A stretch of 64,000 bases of DNA from Flavobacteriaceae bacterium NBU2977 (lineage in GTDB: Bacteria > Bacteroidota > Bacteroidia > Flavobacteriales > Flavobacteriaceae): the NCBI GenBank assembly GCA_019931105.1, contig JAIOUW010000006.1:1-64000 (forward strand), read 5' to 3'. Positions 17,863-27,429 of this stretch are shown one piece after another; within the stretch, counting starts at the first letter, position 1; each line of letters begins with the position of its first letter. The notes under the pieces were generated by a model. That model saw only the letters and a list, made by a program, of their open reading frames with translations, had not been told where the DNA came from and searched no databases. Made by a program: the position numbers and the translations under genes.

Positions 17863-18346
17863 GTTTGCCTAGGGGGAGCTTCACTAAAAGTAGATCGTAC
17901 CTTTTGCAGAAAGAATTTAAGTCGATATAATACCAAAAATAATCTATGAAAAAGACCTTGCTATGTTTATCCATGAACAGGGTAGGATTCTGAAAACAGA
18001 ATTAACGCCAATTTGGTTAGTAATTTTAAAATGGGTTGCCCTGCTTAATAGACCTGTAAAGGCCAAAAAGCAATTTTATTACCAAATAGGGATTACAACA
18101 TATTCTAAAAATACTCGTTGAAGGTGAAGAAAAAATCGTTGCTTAAGTCAAAATTAAAACTAACTTACAACAAAAGTTAATTAAATGTTAAAAAATAGTG
18201 TATTTCGTCGAATATAAAAGTTTTTTATCGTTCTATTTAATTCTTTTGCGGCAATTATTAACTCAATTAACAAATTGTATTTATCAGGTGTTCTGCGAAC
18301 CAAGTAGAGAAATACCAATAACCAAAACAAACGATTAGGCCCACAG
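17863..18346. other. 484-base AT-rich spacer with shared upstream element
   Basis: The spacer separates the divergent YdjC gene and the beta-helix lipoprotein gene and carries the second copy of the 30-base element (18183-18212). A frame of 52 residues (17963-18121, plus) is open but has no recognisable domain and an unremarkable start, so it is not called as a gene. A TTCTTTTG box near 18240 misses the -7 consensus by one base. Confidence 0.5.
18183..18212 (+). repeat. Upstream shared element, copy 2
   Basis: This copy starts AAATGTTAA and ends ATTTCGTCGAA, and matches 8725-8754 at 26 of 30 positions without gaps. It is 164 bases before the start codon of the beta-helix lipoprotein, a distance similar to the 203 bases of the first copy. 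It is the only second occurrence noticed in the window. Confidence 0.6.
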
Positions 18347-20569
18347 ATGAAACTACCCCACGTAAGAGCTGTTGTTTCAATGGCCTTTTCCACGCTAATT
18401 CTTTTTTTCAATTCTTGTTCCAAAGATTCTGATTTGCTAATCGATGGTGTTTTGAACGATACCAAAGAAAGCGAAGTCTTAATAGAAACTCATGTAGTTA
18501 CCGATCGATTTGAAGTGCCGTCCAATTCAACGGTCGTTTTAGATGTGCTAGAAAATGATCTCTTTCTAAATCCTGAAAATGTGATCATCACGGAAACTTC
18601 CACACCTAAAAATGGAACCGTCATAATCAATGAAGACTACACAATAACTTACACTTCGCACAGTGCGTTAGATAATGAGTCCTTAGAATCTACCGAAACA
18701 GAGGAAGAATCTAATGTTCAGGTCGAAGAATCGATAACCGAAGAACCTGTACAAGAAGAAACCGCTGTCGAGGAGGAAACCCCTGTCGAAGAATCGATAA
18801 CAGAAGAACCAGTTCAGGAAGAAACCGCTATCGAAGAGGAAGCTCCTGTCCAAGAGGAAGCTCCTATAGAAGAGGAAGCCATTGTAGAGCAACAACCGCC
18901 TGTTTCGGAGCCTGAGGTTTCAGAGCCCTCCGAATCAGAAGAAGATACGGCCCCAGGAGAAAGTGATAGTTTCACTTATACTACGCAAGTTCAAGAAGAA
19001 GATGGTAGCACTAGTACCGAAACTGGAACGGTTATCATCAATGATAACGGTGAATTCACGGTAACGGTTGACGCTAATTCTAGATTTGTCGCAACCAATG
19101 GTAGCTCCGGAAATGATGGTAGAAGCGAATCAAGGCCTTGGTCATTATCATATGCCGTTCAAAATGCCCAACCTGGCCAGACAGTATTTATTAAGAAAGG
19201 CTACTATCATGAATCTTCTATTCTGAAATTCAAAAACAATGGCAGCAGTAATAACCCAATAGTTTTTGTAGGATATAATTCGTCACCAGGAGATATCGTA
19301 TCCGAACCATATAGCTCTTTTGATTATGGAGACAACCTTAATTCGTCTAATTTCCCAATTGTAGAGGGTAACTATGACCGGGTGTTTTTACTCGAATCGA
19401 ATTATGTAGAATTACACAACATAGCGGTTACAGGTACTAATAGCTCCCCGGGATCTAGAGGCCACTATGCTTTTGATATAACCGGCAATCACAATACACT
19501 CAATAATTGTGTTTTTACCGATATGGGCACCCCCGGCAACAATGTCTATAATGGCTTTGGTGTAATAATAAGGGGCGGTGACCACAATCAAATTGTGAAC
19601 TGTTATGGTGAGGACGTCGGTGCAGAAGCTTTCTCCATTTGGGATGGGGGTACCCATAACCGCATCGCCTACTGCGATTTCAGAAATGATGACTATAATC
19701 TACAAACCGACTATCAGTTCACTACCAAACAAAACAGTTTTAACAATCTTACTGCCGATAACACCATAGAGAATAATCGAGCCTATCGCTACCATACAGG
19801 ATATCATAGAGGCCATGGACTTAATAACAAGGGAGGGAGTAATAATCTTTGGCGAAATAATTTTATATACCGGTTGCCTATGCAAGTCGTTTTTGCAACA
19901 TCTTTTGACAACACTTTCAAAAACAATAAGGTGGAAGGAGACGAATCAGGCCATATCAAAATTTCTTCCGGTGCGCACCACAATACATTTGACGGCAACT
20001 ATGTTGAAGTAGATTATACAGGTTTAGTATTTATCAGTCAATATGACGATGCTGTTCCTGACAGCTCGGTTGGCCGAGTAAATAACGGTCATGACAATAC
20101 TATTATTAATAATATTTTCGTAGGTGGCGCAAGACCTTTGACCGTTGGCACGGGCAGTCGATCTGGATCAAATTGTGAAAATAATACAATTGCGAATAAT
20201 ATCTTTTATGGCCAGAGACTACCATTGCATATAGAAATGAACGTTAGCAACATGAAGTTAATCAACAACATTTTTGCAAACAACACCAATACCGTCGGAA
20301 CATGGTTGCAACACTCCGGCGGAAGTCTTGATATGACCGTGGCCAACTGCAATTTTTACAATAATGTTCACCCTACACCCAGTGGTTCAGGCTTCTCGAA
20401 CATTTCTACCAGTAATCCCAGATTTGCCAACCCGAATGACGGGGATTTTTCTTTGAACTCCGACAGTGACCTCATAGATGCAGGGCAATCAACATCTTTT
20501 TCTACATCTTTCAATGGAAAATCAAGGCCAAGTGGAAATGGGTTTGATATAGGGGCCTACGAATATTGA
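18347..20569 (+). CDS. Surface lipoprotein: cadherin-like domain, Glu/Pro repeat and parallel beta-helix (putative polysaccharide lyase)
   Basis: The signal peptide ends with Cys24 followed by SKDSDLL, identical in position and sequence to the lipoprotein at 8928. Residues about 50-105 begin the same cadherin-like fold (LDVLEND). An acidic Glu/Pro/Val repeat insert (about 112-205) follows, and the fold then resumes with DSFTYTTQV to about residue 232. From about 245 (ATNGSSGNDG) to 700 runs a right-handed parallel beta-helix with many short N-rich turns, as in PL6-type lyases and related pectate-lyase folds. The end, DAGQ...FDIGAYEY, is a choice-of-anchor Q type C-terminus. A surface lyase or epimerase acting on the acidic polymer of this locus is the best guess; substrate and catalytic residues are not established. 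Confidence 0.8.
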   Translation: MKLPHVRAVVSMAFSTLILFFNSCSKDSDLLIDGVLNDTKESEVLIETHVVTDRFEVPSNSTVVLDVLENDLFLNPENVIITETSTPKNGTVIINEDYTITYTSHSALDNESLESTETEEESNVQVEESITEEPVQEETAVEEETPVEESITEEPVQEETAIEEEAPVQEEAPIEEEAIVEQQPPVSEPEVSEPSESEEDTAPGESDSFTYTTQVQEEDGSTSTETGTVIINDNGEFTVTVDANSRFVATNGSSGNDGRSESRPWSLSYAVQNAQPGQTVFIKKGYYHESSILKFKNNGSSNNPIVFVGYNSSPGDIVSEPYSSFDYGDNLNSSNFPIVEGNYDRVFLLESNYVELHNIAVTGTNSSPGSRGHYAFDITGNHNTLNNCVFTDMGTPGNNVYNGFGVIIRGGDHNQIVNCYGEDVGAEAFSIWDGGTHNRIAYCDFRNDDYNLQTDYQFTTKQNSFNNLTADNTIENNRAYRYHTGYHRGHGLNNKGGSNNLWRNNFIYRLPMQVVFATSFDNTFKNNKVEGDESGHIKISSGAHHNTFDGNYVEVDYTGLVFISQYDDAVPDSSVGRVNNGHDNTIINNIFVGGARPLTVGTGSRSGSNCENNTIANNIFYGQRLPLHIEMNVSNMKLINNIFANNTNTVGTWLQHSGGSLDMTVANCNFYNNVHPTPSGSGFSNISTSNPRFANPNDGDFSLNSDSDLIDAGQSTSFSTSFNGKSRPSGNGFDIGAYEY
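18722..18847 (+). repeat. Two 63-bp tandem coding repeats (VEESITEEPVQ unit)
   Basis: Unit 1 (18722-18784) and unit 2 (18785-18847) each encode 21 residues beginning VEESITEEPVQEET. They differ by a handful of mostly third-position changes. Shorter degenerate EEEAPV units continue to about 18890. The repeat keeps the frame, so gain or loss of units would only change the length of the acidic segment. Confidence 0.85.
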
Positions 20570-20693
20570 TTGTATATTCCATACTTCCATCTAAACGAAT
20601 AATATGGTTTCTTACTGATTTCGATCAATCGATGACAAAGCTTTTTTCTTCTTAATGCTTATTTTTGTGATTATTTATTAATTACAAAATATC

Positions 20694-22379
20694 TTGAACA
20701 AAATTCAGCTTGAAAACGATTTGACAGGAACTCTTGATTGGCAAATTAGCAATCCGGCCACAAAAAGGGAAATTGAAGGTTATGCTTCCAAAACAAGTAT
20801 TGATCAGGGTGAATCCATATTACTTTTTGTAAATACCGAATCCGATTTTTTTTCCATTTCAATTTATAGGATGGGATGGTATAATGGACTTGGCGCACGC
20901 CAAATTAAGACTATTGTGGACCTGAAAGGCACAAAGCAACCCATACCTCTACCCGACCCTAATTTTGGACTGCTCGAATGTGATTGGAAAAGTCCGTATA
21001 CTTTAGAAACTGATTCAGAATGGACCTCGGGTGTCTATGTAGCAAAATTAGAGGAAAATGACAAAGGCAAACAAAGCTATATACTCTTTGTTGTCAGAAA
21101 CGACAAAACCTTTCATGACATTGTTTTCCAACTTCCTGTAACTACCTATCAAGCCTATAACTTTTGGGGAGGAAAATCACTTTATAATTGGGGAAGTGGT
21201 TCAAATACTGATTGGGGCACAGTATCTGGGGAACATGCCAAAAAGGTATCCTTTAATCGTCCATATGCGTGCAGCAACAATAAAAATGCCGCTTTCGGCA
21301 TGGGTGCTGGAGAATTTTTTACAAATATTCAGCCGGTAACCACACATTTTTTTCCCATTAGCAGTGCTTCTTGGGACTACAATATGGTCAGATGGTTGGA
21401 GAAGAATGGTTACGACCTTGGCTACATAACCAACTGCGACACTCACAGAAATCCTACGGCATTGAAACGGACCAGGGTTTTAATGTCGCACGGCCATGAT
21501 GAATATTGGTCTCATGAAATGAGGGTAAATATCGAAAAAGCCCTTGGCCTTGGTGTTAATCTCGCTTTTTTTTCATCAAATACCATGTTTTGGCAGATTC
21601 GATTTGAACCAAGCGCAATAACTAAAGATCATGACCGCACATTGGTCTGTTATAAAGATTTATCCGACCCTGTTTCTGACAAGTTTTGCACCGTAAATTT
21701 TAGAGATTCTCCAGTTGACAACCCTGAATCCAAGTTAATCGGTGTACAACATTTTATGGATCCGGTTGATGGCGACATAATTGTTTCAAACGAAGCCCAT
21801 TGGATTTTCAAAGGGACCCATTTGAAAAATGGCGATAAAATCAAAGGATTGCTAGGATATGAAATCGACACCGTCACCGACCACTCGCCCAAGAATATTG
21901 AAATTTTGACAACCTCTCCAGGGAAAAATCTTTTAGAGAATAACTATATATATATCATAAAACAAATTCGTCAAAAGATTCTCAGGAAAATGAACAAACT
22001 TACAGGAAACAGTAAGTTTGTGAGGAATATACCATATATACTTGGTGCTGTTATTCTTTGTTCAATTGGTTATTTAATGGATAAAGAATTGGGGGCATCT
22101 GCAATTATCATATTCATGCTATTTCTTTTTTTAATGATACTTTTGTGCATAATTTATGTCCACCGACGAGTAAAATCCCAGAATCGATCCTTATCGACAA
22201 AGGGAAGCTCAAATATGACATTATATACAGCTGAGAACGGTGCCAAAGTTTTTTCGACGGGATCGATGCAGTGGTGCTGGGGTCTAGACGACTATAATGT
22301 CCCCAAACTAAGGACCTCTCGTAAGCATGACGACGCCGAAACGATAACCCGAAATATTCTATCGGATTTTTTATCGTGA
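20694..22379 (+). CDS. N,N-dimethylformamidase beta-subunit-like protein with inserted transmembrane hairpin
   Basis: Residues 1 to about 410 match the dimethylformamidase large-subunit fold: an N-terminal beta domain (SIYRMGWYNGLGAR), YQAYNFWGGKSLY (about 152-164) and SHGHDEYWS (265-273), whose His268/Glu270 correspond to the HxE iron-site motif of that family. At about 411-508 a non-homologous stretch with two hydrophobic helices (about 444-461 and 467-491) interrupts the domain, which then finishes with VFSTGSMQWCWGLDDY. No signal peptide is visible, so both catalytic halves should face the cytoplasm around a membrane hairpin. The only usable start is TTG at 20694, since an in-frame stop lies 15 bases upstream. 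Hydrolysis of an amide on a sugar or lipid-linked intermediate is conceivable but unproven. Confidence 0.75.
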   Translation: MNKIQLENDLTGTLDWQISNPATKREIEGYASKTSIDQGESILLFVNTESDFFSISIYRMGWYNGLGARQIKTIVDLKGTKQPIPLPDPNFGLLECDWKSPYTLETDSEWTSGVYVAKLEENDKGKQSYILFVVRNDKTFHDIVFQLPVTTYQAYNFWGGKSLYNWGSGSNTDWGTVSGEHAKKVSFNRPYACSNNKNAAFGMGAGEFFTNIQPVTTHFFPISSASWDYNMVRWLEKNGYDLGYITNCDTHRNPTALKRTRVLMSHGHDEYWSHEMRVNIEKALGLGVNLAFFSSNTMFWQIRFEPSAITKDHDRTLVCYKDLSDPVSDKFCTVNFRDSPVDNPESKLIGVQHFMDPVDGDIIVSNEAHWIFKGTHLKNGDKIKGLLGYEIDTVTDHSPKNIEILTTSPGKNLLENNYIYIIKQIRQKILRKMNKLTGNSKFVRNIPYILGAVILCSIGYLMDKELGASAIIIFMLFLFLMILLCIIYVHRRVKSQNRSLSTKGSSNMTLYTAENGAKVFSTGSMQWCWGLDDYNVPKLRTSRKHDDAETITRNILSDFLS

Positions 22380-22569
22380 CGTTTTAATTTAAAAATATTT
22401 GCCGAATATCTCATCCGTATGTCCGGTTTTTTAAAATCATTTTCATCCATTTTTACCCTTATTTTTTCTAATTTATTATGGGCAAATAGACTTAAACCGG
22501 ATATTTATCGTTACAATTTCAGAAATAACCAATTTTACTTCCGCGAAAGTATATTTTAAATAGAATTTA

Positions 22570-23685
22570 ATGAGAAAAGTTGCATTGATTACAGGTGTCA
22601 CCGGTCAAGATGGCGCATACCTGAGTGAATTTTTATTGAAAAAAGGTTATGAAGTGCACGGCCTTAAGAGAAGATCTTCTCTTTTTAACACGGACCGAAT
22701 TGATCATTTATATCAAGACCCTCATGTTGAAAACAGAAACTTCATTCTTCACTATGGTGATATGACCGATAGTACGAATCTGATTCGCTTGATTCAAGAA
22801 ATACAGCCAGATGAGATATATAACCTGGCCGCCATGAGCCACGTACATGTTTCTTTTGAAGTACCCGAATATACTGCAAATGCGGACGGGTTGGGCACAT
22901 TGCGAATTCTGGATGCCGTACGACTATTGGGCTTGACAAAAAAAACCAGAATATATCAGGCATCTACCTCAGAACTATATGGTAAAGTTCAAGAAGTTCC
23001 ACAAACTGAAACCACGCCCTTCTATCCAAGAAGTCCCTATGCAGTGGCCAAAATGTACGCCTATTGGATTACTGTGAATTATCGCGAAGCATATGGCATG
23101 TATGCCTGTAATGGAATATTGTTCAACCACGAATCACCCATTAGAGGCGAAACTTTTGTTACAAGAAAGATTACACGTGCCACTTCAAGGATCGCCTTGG
23201 GGCTACAAGACAAGCTTTATCTTGGAAATCTCGATGCCCAGAGAGATTGGGGACATGCCAAAGATTATGTTCGAATGATGTGGATGATCTTGCAGGCCGA
23301 TGAAGCCGAAGACTGGGTAATAGCCACAGGAAAAACAACCCCAGTTAGGGAATTTGTAAGAATGAGTTTCCAGGAAGTCGGCATTGAACTAGAGTTCATA
23401 GGTGAGGGAGTCGACGAAATAGCAGTCGTTAAATCGTGTAAGAATCCCGACTACCAAATCGAATTAGGCAAAGAGGTACTTGCCGTCGACCCGAAATATT
23501 TTAGACCCACCGAAGTGGACCTATTGATTGGAGATGCCTCAAAGGCGAATAACAAACTTGGGTGGATTCCGGAGTACGAACTTAAAGACCTTATCAAAGA
23601 TATGATGCAAAGCGATATAAAGCTTATGCAAAAGGATAAATTTTTGCAAACTGGTGGGTATAGAACGCTAAACTATTTCGAATAA
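22570..23685 (+). CDS. gmd: GDP-mannose 4,6-dehydratase
   Basis: This enzyme converts GDP-D-mannose to GDP-4-keto-6-deoxy-D-mannose, the first step to GDP-L-fucose. The 371-residue protein has the Rossmann motif [11 protein letters not shown] at 8-18, LKRRSS, the [11 protein letters not shown] catalytic strand, YAVAK with the active Tyr/Lys, and the GDP-binding NHESPIRGE motif. It is full length and highly conserved. The next gene, fcl, begins 3 bases later, so the pair is cotranscribed as in most fucose pathways. A 190-base AT-rich leader precedes it. Confidence 0.97.
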   Translation: MRKVALITGVTGQDGAYLSEFLLKKGYEVHGLKRRSSLFNTDRIDHLYQDPHVENRNFILHYGDMTDSTNLIRLIQEIQPDEIYNLAAMSHVHVSFEVPEYTANADGLGTLRILDAVRLLGLTKKTRIYQASTSELYGKVQEVPQTETTPFYPRSPYAVAKMYAYWITVNYREAYGMYACNGILFNHESPIRGETFVTRKITRATSRIALGLQDKLYLGNLDAQRDWGHAKDYVRMMWMILQADEAEDWVIATGKTTPVREFVRMSFQEVGIELEFIGEGVDEIAVVKSCKNPDYQIELGKEVLAVDPKYFRPTEVDLLIGDASKANNKLGWIPEYELKDLIKDMMQSDIKLMQKDKFLQTGGYRTLNYFE

Positions 23686-23688
23686 AGA

Positions 23689-24786
23689 ATGAACAAAGAT
23701 TCTAAAATCTATGTAGCGGGCCATCGAGGTTTGGTCGGTAGTGCAATTGTAAAGACCCTTAAAGAAAAAGGATATAACAACCTATTGACACGTAAGCATG
23801 CCGATCTTGACCTGACCAATACCAAACAAGTAGCTTCTTTTTTTGAAGACGAAAAACCCGAATACGTCTTTCTGGCAGCGGCCAAGGTTGGGGGCATTAT
23901 TGCAAACAATGTGTATCGAGGCGAATTCATTTATGAAAACCTGATGATACAGAATAATGTAGTTCATCAAAGTTATTTAAATGGGGTAAAAAAATTAATG
24001 TTTTTGGGCAGCACTTGCATATATCCAAAAAATTGCCCTCAACCGATGAAGGAGGATTATCTGTTGACCGATACTCTTGAATATACCAATGAGCCTTATG
24101 CAATTGCCAAAATTGCAGGAATAAAACTTTGTGAGAGTTATAATATACAGTATGGGACGAACTTTATTTCGGTCATGCCGACCAACCTGTATGGTCCAAA
24201 CGACAACTTTGATTTAGAGCGTTCACATGTGCTACCGGCATTAATACGAAAAATACATTTGGGTAAGGCCTTGGAAAATGATGAATGGAATATTATATCC
24301 AAAGACCTTGATAATTTGCCAATTGAAGGAATAGACGGGAAATCGACCAAAAATGAAATATTGAAAGTATTTGAGAAATACGGAATTAAAAAAACAGTTG
24401 ATGGTACGATTGCCGTAGAAATATGGGGGACCGGCAAGCCAATGCGAGAATTTTTGTGGTCTGAAGACATGGCGGACGCCTGTGTATTTTTAATGGAGCA
24501 CAGGGATTTTTCGGATGTATACCGCCCAACATCCAAAGAGATTAGAAACACACATATCAATATTGGTACCGGAATCGATATTTCAATTGCCGACCTATCG
24601 GAACTAATAAGAAATCAAATAGGCTTCAAAGGTAAATTTGAATTCAACACAAGTAAACCTGATGGCACCCTAAAAAAATTAACCGATGTAACCAAGCTCA
24701 ATCAACTGGGGTGGCAACATAAAATATCACTTGAAGTGGGTATAAAAAAACAATATGAATGGTATTCGAAGTCGTATGGGCATTAG
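23689..24786 (+). CDS. fcl: GDP-L-fucose synthase
   Basis: This is a bifunctional 3,5-epimerase / 4-reductase that makes GDP-L-fucose with NADPH. Motifs include GHRGLVGSAI (11-20), GSTCIYPK with the catalytic Ser/Cys, and YAIAK (catalytic Tyr/Lys). At 365 residues it carries an insert of about 45 residues before the WGTGKPMREFLW motif, as is common in Bacteroidota and other long Fcl forms. Together with gmd it indicates that the polymer contains L-fucose or a derivative. The wzx-like gene follows after 63 bases. Confidence 0.96.
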   Translation: MNKDSKIYVAGHRGLVGSAIVKTLKEKGYNNLLTRKHADLDLTNTKQVASFFEDEKPEYVFLAAAKVGGIIANNVYRGEFIYENLMIQNNVVHQSYLNGVKKLMFLGSTCIYPKNCPQPMKEDYLLTDTLEYTNEPYAIAKIAGIKLCESYNIQYGTNFISVMPTNLYGPNDNFDLERSHVLPALIRKIHLGKALENDEWNIISKDLDNLPIEGIDGKSTKNEILKVFEKYGIKKTVDGTIAVEIWGTGKPMREFLWSEDMADACVFLMEHRDFSDVYRPTSKEIRNTHINIGTGIDISIADLSELIRNQIGFKGKFEFNTSKPDGTLKKLTDVTKLNQLGWQHKISLEVGIKKQYEWYSKSYGH

Positions 24787-24849
24787 GTTTAGGTATAACA
24801 TTGTTGACTCTATTCCTTTATCATAGGTCAAATATTTTAAACTCTGTGC

Positions 24850-26286
24850 ATGGGACTCGGTGACAAAATGTTCAAAGGAATGGCTTGGAGCGCAATAGAG
24901 CGTATTTCTATTCAGGCTGTCCAATTCGTCATCGGGATCGTCCTTTTGAGAATTCTTAGTCCGCCTGAATTTGATATTATAGCCATACTACTTGTTTTTA
25001 TTACAATTTCCCAAGTTTTTATCGATAGTGGTTTTACCAAGGCCCTAATTCAAAAGCAGAATCGCACCAACGACGATATTTCCACTGTATTCATCTTTAA
25101 CATCGTCATTAGTCTGGTATGTTATGCATTACTTTGGTTGGTCGCCCCTTTAATTGCTAATTTTTATCAAATAGAAGAGCTTGTTCTTTTGCTCCGCGTA
25201 CTGGCCATTTCGCTAATAGTCAATGCACTTTTTACGGTACCGGTTACGCTGTATACAATCGAGCTTGACTTTAAGGTTATTACCAAAGTAAATTTTCTCT
25301 CTTCAATAATATCAGGTGCAATTGCCATCTATATGGCCTACGTCGGCTTTGGGGTATGGGCACTTGTGGCTCAAACCCTTATAAAATCGGTGCTTACGGC
25401 AATCTTGATATGGTTTGGTCTTAAATGGAAGCCCAACTGGGTTTTTTCCAAGGGCTCACTTAAAGAACTCTTTTCATACGGTTCGAACCTATTGATTTCA
25501 TCGATCTTGAACACCTCGGTGAACAAGTTATATGAGTTGGTTATTCCAAAAGTTACATCGCCAGGAAATTTGGGCTACTATACTAGCGGCACCAGAATAA
25601 CCGATTTCATCTTCGGCATTATGAATGCCGTTTTAGAAAGAGTACTTTTACCTGGGCTGGCAAGCTTGCAGGATCAAATCGAAACCTTGGTTAAACACAC
25701 CAGAAGTATTATTCGAGCTACGGCATTGATAACAGTACCTATATTTATTTTTTTGGCCACTGTAGCCGAACCACTTATTCTGATATTGATGACCGATAAA
25801 TGGTTGCCGGCCGTGCCGATTATGCAAATTTTCTGCATAGCAAGGGCCATAACCATTATTTCTGGGATAAACGTAAATCTTCTTTATGTAATAGGAAGGA
25901 CAGATTTGGCCCTTAGACAACAATATGCCAAACTTTCTATTCGTGTAGTGCTATTAATAGCGGCGTTGAAATACGGTATTTTGTTTATTGCATTGGCCGA
26001 ATTGGCATCGACAACAATACATTTTTTTATCAACACGTATTATCCTGGTAAAATCATGAAATATGGATCACTTAATCAGATCAAAGATATGCTTCCTATT
26101 ATTTTTTCAGGTTTGATCATGTCGTTATGTGTTTTTCTGATAATAGGCCGGATAGAAAATAATCTTGCAAAATTGTGCCTAGCTCCTGTTATTGCAATAC
26201 CAATTTATTTCACTTTTATTCGTTTATTCAAAGTACAAGAATTGCAAATGCTTTTGACAAAAGCTAAAGGGCTCAAAAAAAAATAA
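24850..26286 (+). CDS. Wzx-type polysaccharide flippase (MOP superfamily)
   Basis: The 478-residue protein is almost entirely hydrophobic, with about 12-14 predicted transmembrane segments. It begins with the amphipathic GLGDKMFKGMAWSAIERISIQAVQF characteristic of the RfbX/Wzx-WzxC lipopolysaccharide flippases. The conserved FIDSGFTKALIQK and YYTSGTRITDFIF regions are visible. It should move undecaprenyl-linked repeat units from the cytoplasmic to the periplasmic face. It sits between the fucose genes and a run of transferases ending in the polymerase, all on one strand. Confidence 0.88.
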   Translation: MGLGDKMFKGMAWSAIERISIQAVQFVIGIVLLRILSPPEFDIIAILLVFITISQVFIDSGFTKALIQKQNRTNDDISTVFIFNIVISLVCYALLWLVAPLIANFYQIEELVLLLRVLAISLIVNALFTVPVTLYTIELDFKVITKVNFLSSIISGAIAIYMAYVGFGVWALVAQTLIKSVLTAILIWFGLKWKPNWVFSKGSLKELFSYGSNLLISSILNTSVNKLYELVIPKVTSPGNLGYYTSGTRITDFIFGIMNAVLERVLLPGLASLQDQIETLVKHTRSIIRATALITVPIFIFLATVAEPLILILMTDKWLPAVPIMQIFCIARAITIISGINVNLLYVIGRTDLALRQQYAKLSIRVVLLIAALKYGILFIALAELASTTIHFFINTYYPGKIMKYGSLNQIKDMLPIIFSGLIMSLCVFLIIGRIENNLAKLCLAPVIAIPIYFTFIRLFKVQELQMLLTKAKGLKKK

Positions 26287-26313
26287 CCAATATTTAGAAA
26301 ACATAATTAGACA

Positions 26314-27429
26314 ATGAAGAGTACCGTTTGCTGCATTTTCAATATTGGGCCACATTATCGAGCATCTATTTACAAGCTAATGGACCAAGAGCTGAAATGC
26401 GATTTTTATTTCGGTGATAAGGTCGAGTCCCCAATTAAGTTAATGGACTATACTAGTCTAAGGGGTTACAAGAAAACCGTCAAGAATAAGAAAGTGCCCG
26501 GTACAGGCTTTATTTGGCAAAAAGGTATTTGGAAACTCGCCTTCAAGCCGTATAAACATTATATTTTAAGTAGCTCTTCTGGTTATTTGGCGAACTGGAT
26601 ACTTGCTCTTTTCGCAATCATTCAGGGAAAAAAGGTCTATTCATGGACACATGGCATCAAAGGAAATAATACCCGGGTCAGGATGTTCATGGAAAAAAAC
26701 TTCTACAAATTGTGTCATAAAGTATTTCTATATGGAAATCAGGGCAAGGAGAACATGATTCAAGCTGGCTTTTCGCCAGACAAATTAGTATTGGTCTATA
26801 ATTCTCTGGATTACGAAAAGCAGCTCGCCGTACGTCAAACCCTGAAACCCTCCCAAATTTTTATGGATCATTTCGGAAATGACTTGCCAGTCATACTTTA
26901 TATCGGAAGAATACAAAAATCAAAAAAAGTAGACCTTTTAATTGAGGCATTAAAAAATTCAAATGCTCAAAAAAAGTTCTATAATTTGGTTATCGTTGGC
27001 AAAGATGTTGAAAACAATGATATTCCTAAACTGGTTGAAAAATATGGCCTTAACTCTCAAGTCTGGTTCTATGGCCCATGTTATGATGAAGAAGAAATCG
27101 GACCTCTTTTATACAATAGCGATGCATGTGTTTCACCTGGCTTAATTGGTTTGACTGCCATTCATTCCCTAACTTATGGAACACCCGTAATCACAAGTAA
27201 TGATTTCATAAGTCATGGACCGGAATTTGAAGCAATTGAAGAAGGTGTTACAGGTAGCTTCTTTGAAGAAGGAAATGTAGAAAATCTGTGTTTGAAACTT
27301 TCAGAATGGACAAATCTAAGCCAAAAAGAAAGGGAGAAATCAAGATTAAACGCCTACAGGATTATCGAGGAAAAATATAATGCGGCCTCTCAGATTAAGA
27401 CCATAAAAGAAACTCTAGCTTTACGGTGA
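26314..27429 (+). CDS. GT-B fold glycosyltransferase (GT4-like)
   Basis: The C-terminal half carries the GT4 donor-binding pattern: VILYIGRIQKSKKVDLLIEAL, then VWFYGPCYDEEE, and SPGLIGLTAIHSLTYGTPVI in place of the more common E-x7-E serine loop. The N-terminus (CCIFNIGPHYRASIYKLM) is that of a subgroup common in Bacteroidota capsule loci. It is 371 residues long and complete. Its stop codon overlaps the start of the next transferase by one base (TGATG), implying translational coupling. The donor is not predictable, though fucose would be available. Confidence 0.8.
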   Translation: MKSTVCCIFNIGPHYRASIYKLMDQELKCDFYFGDKVESPIKLMDYTSLRGYKKTVKNKKVPGTGFIWQKGIWKLAFKPYKHYILSSSSGYLANWILALFAIIQGKKVYSWTHGIKGNNTRVRMFMEKNFYKLCHKVFLYGNQGKENMIQAGFSPDKLVLVYNSLDYEKQLAVRQTLKPSQIFMDHFGNDLPVILYIGRIQKSKKVDLLIEALKNSNAQKKFYNLVIVGKDVENNDIPKLVEKYGLNSQVWFYGPCYDEEEIGPLLYNSDACVSPGLIGLTAIHSLTYGTPVITSNDFISHGPEFEAIEEGVTGSFFEEGNVENLCLKLSEWTNLSQKEREKSRLNAYRIIEEKYNAASQIKTIKETLALR

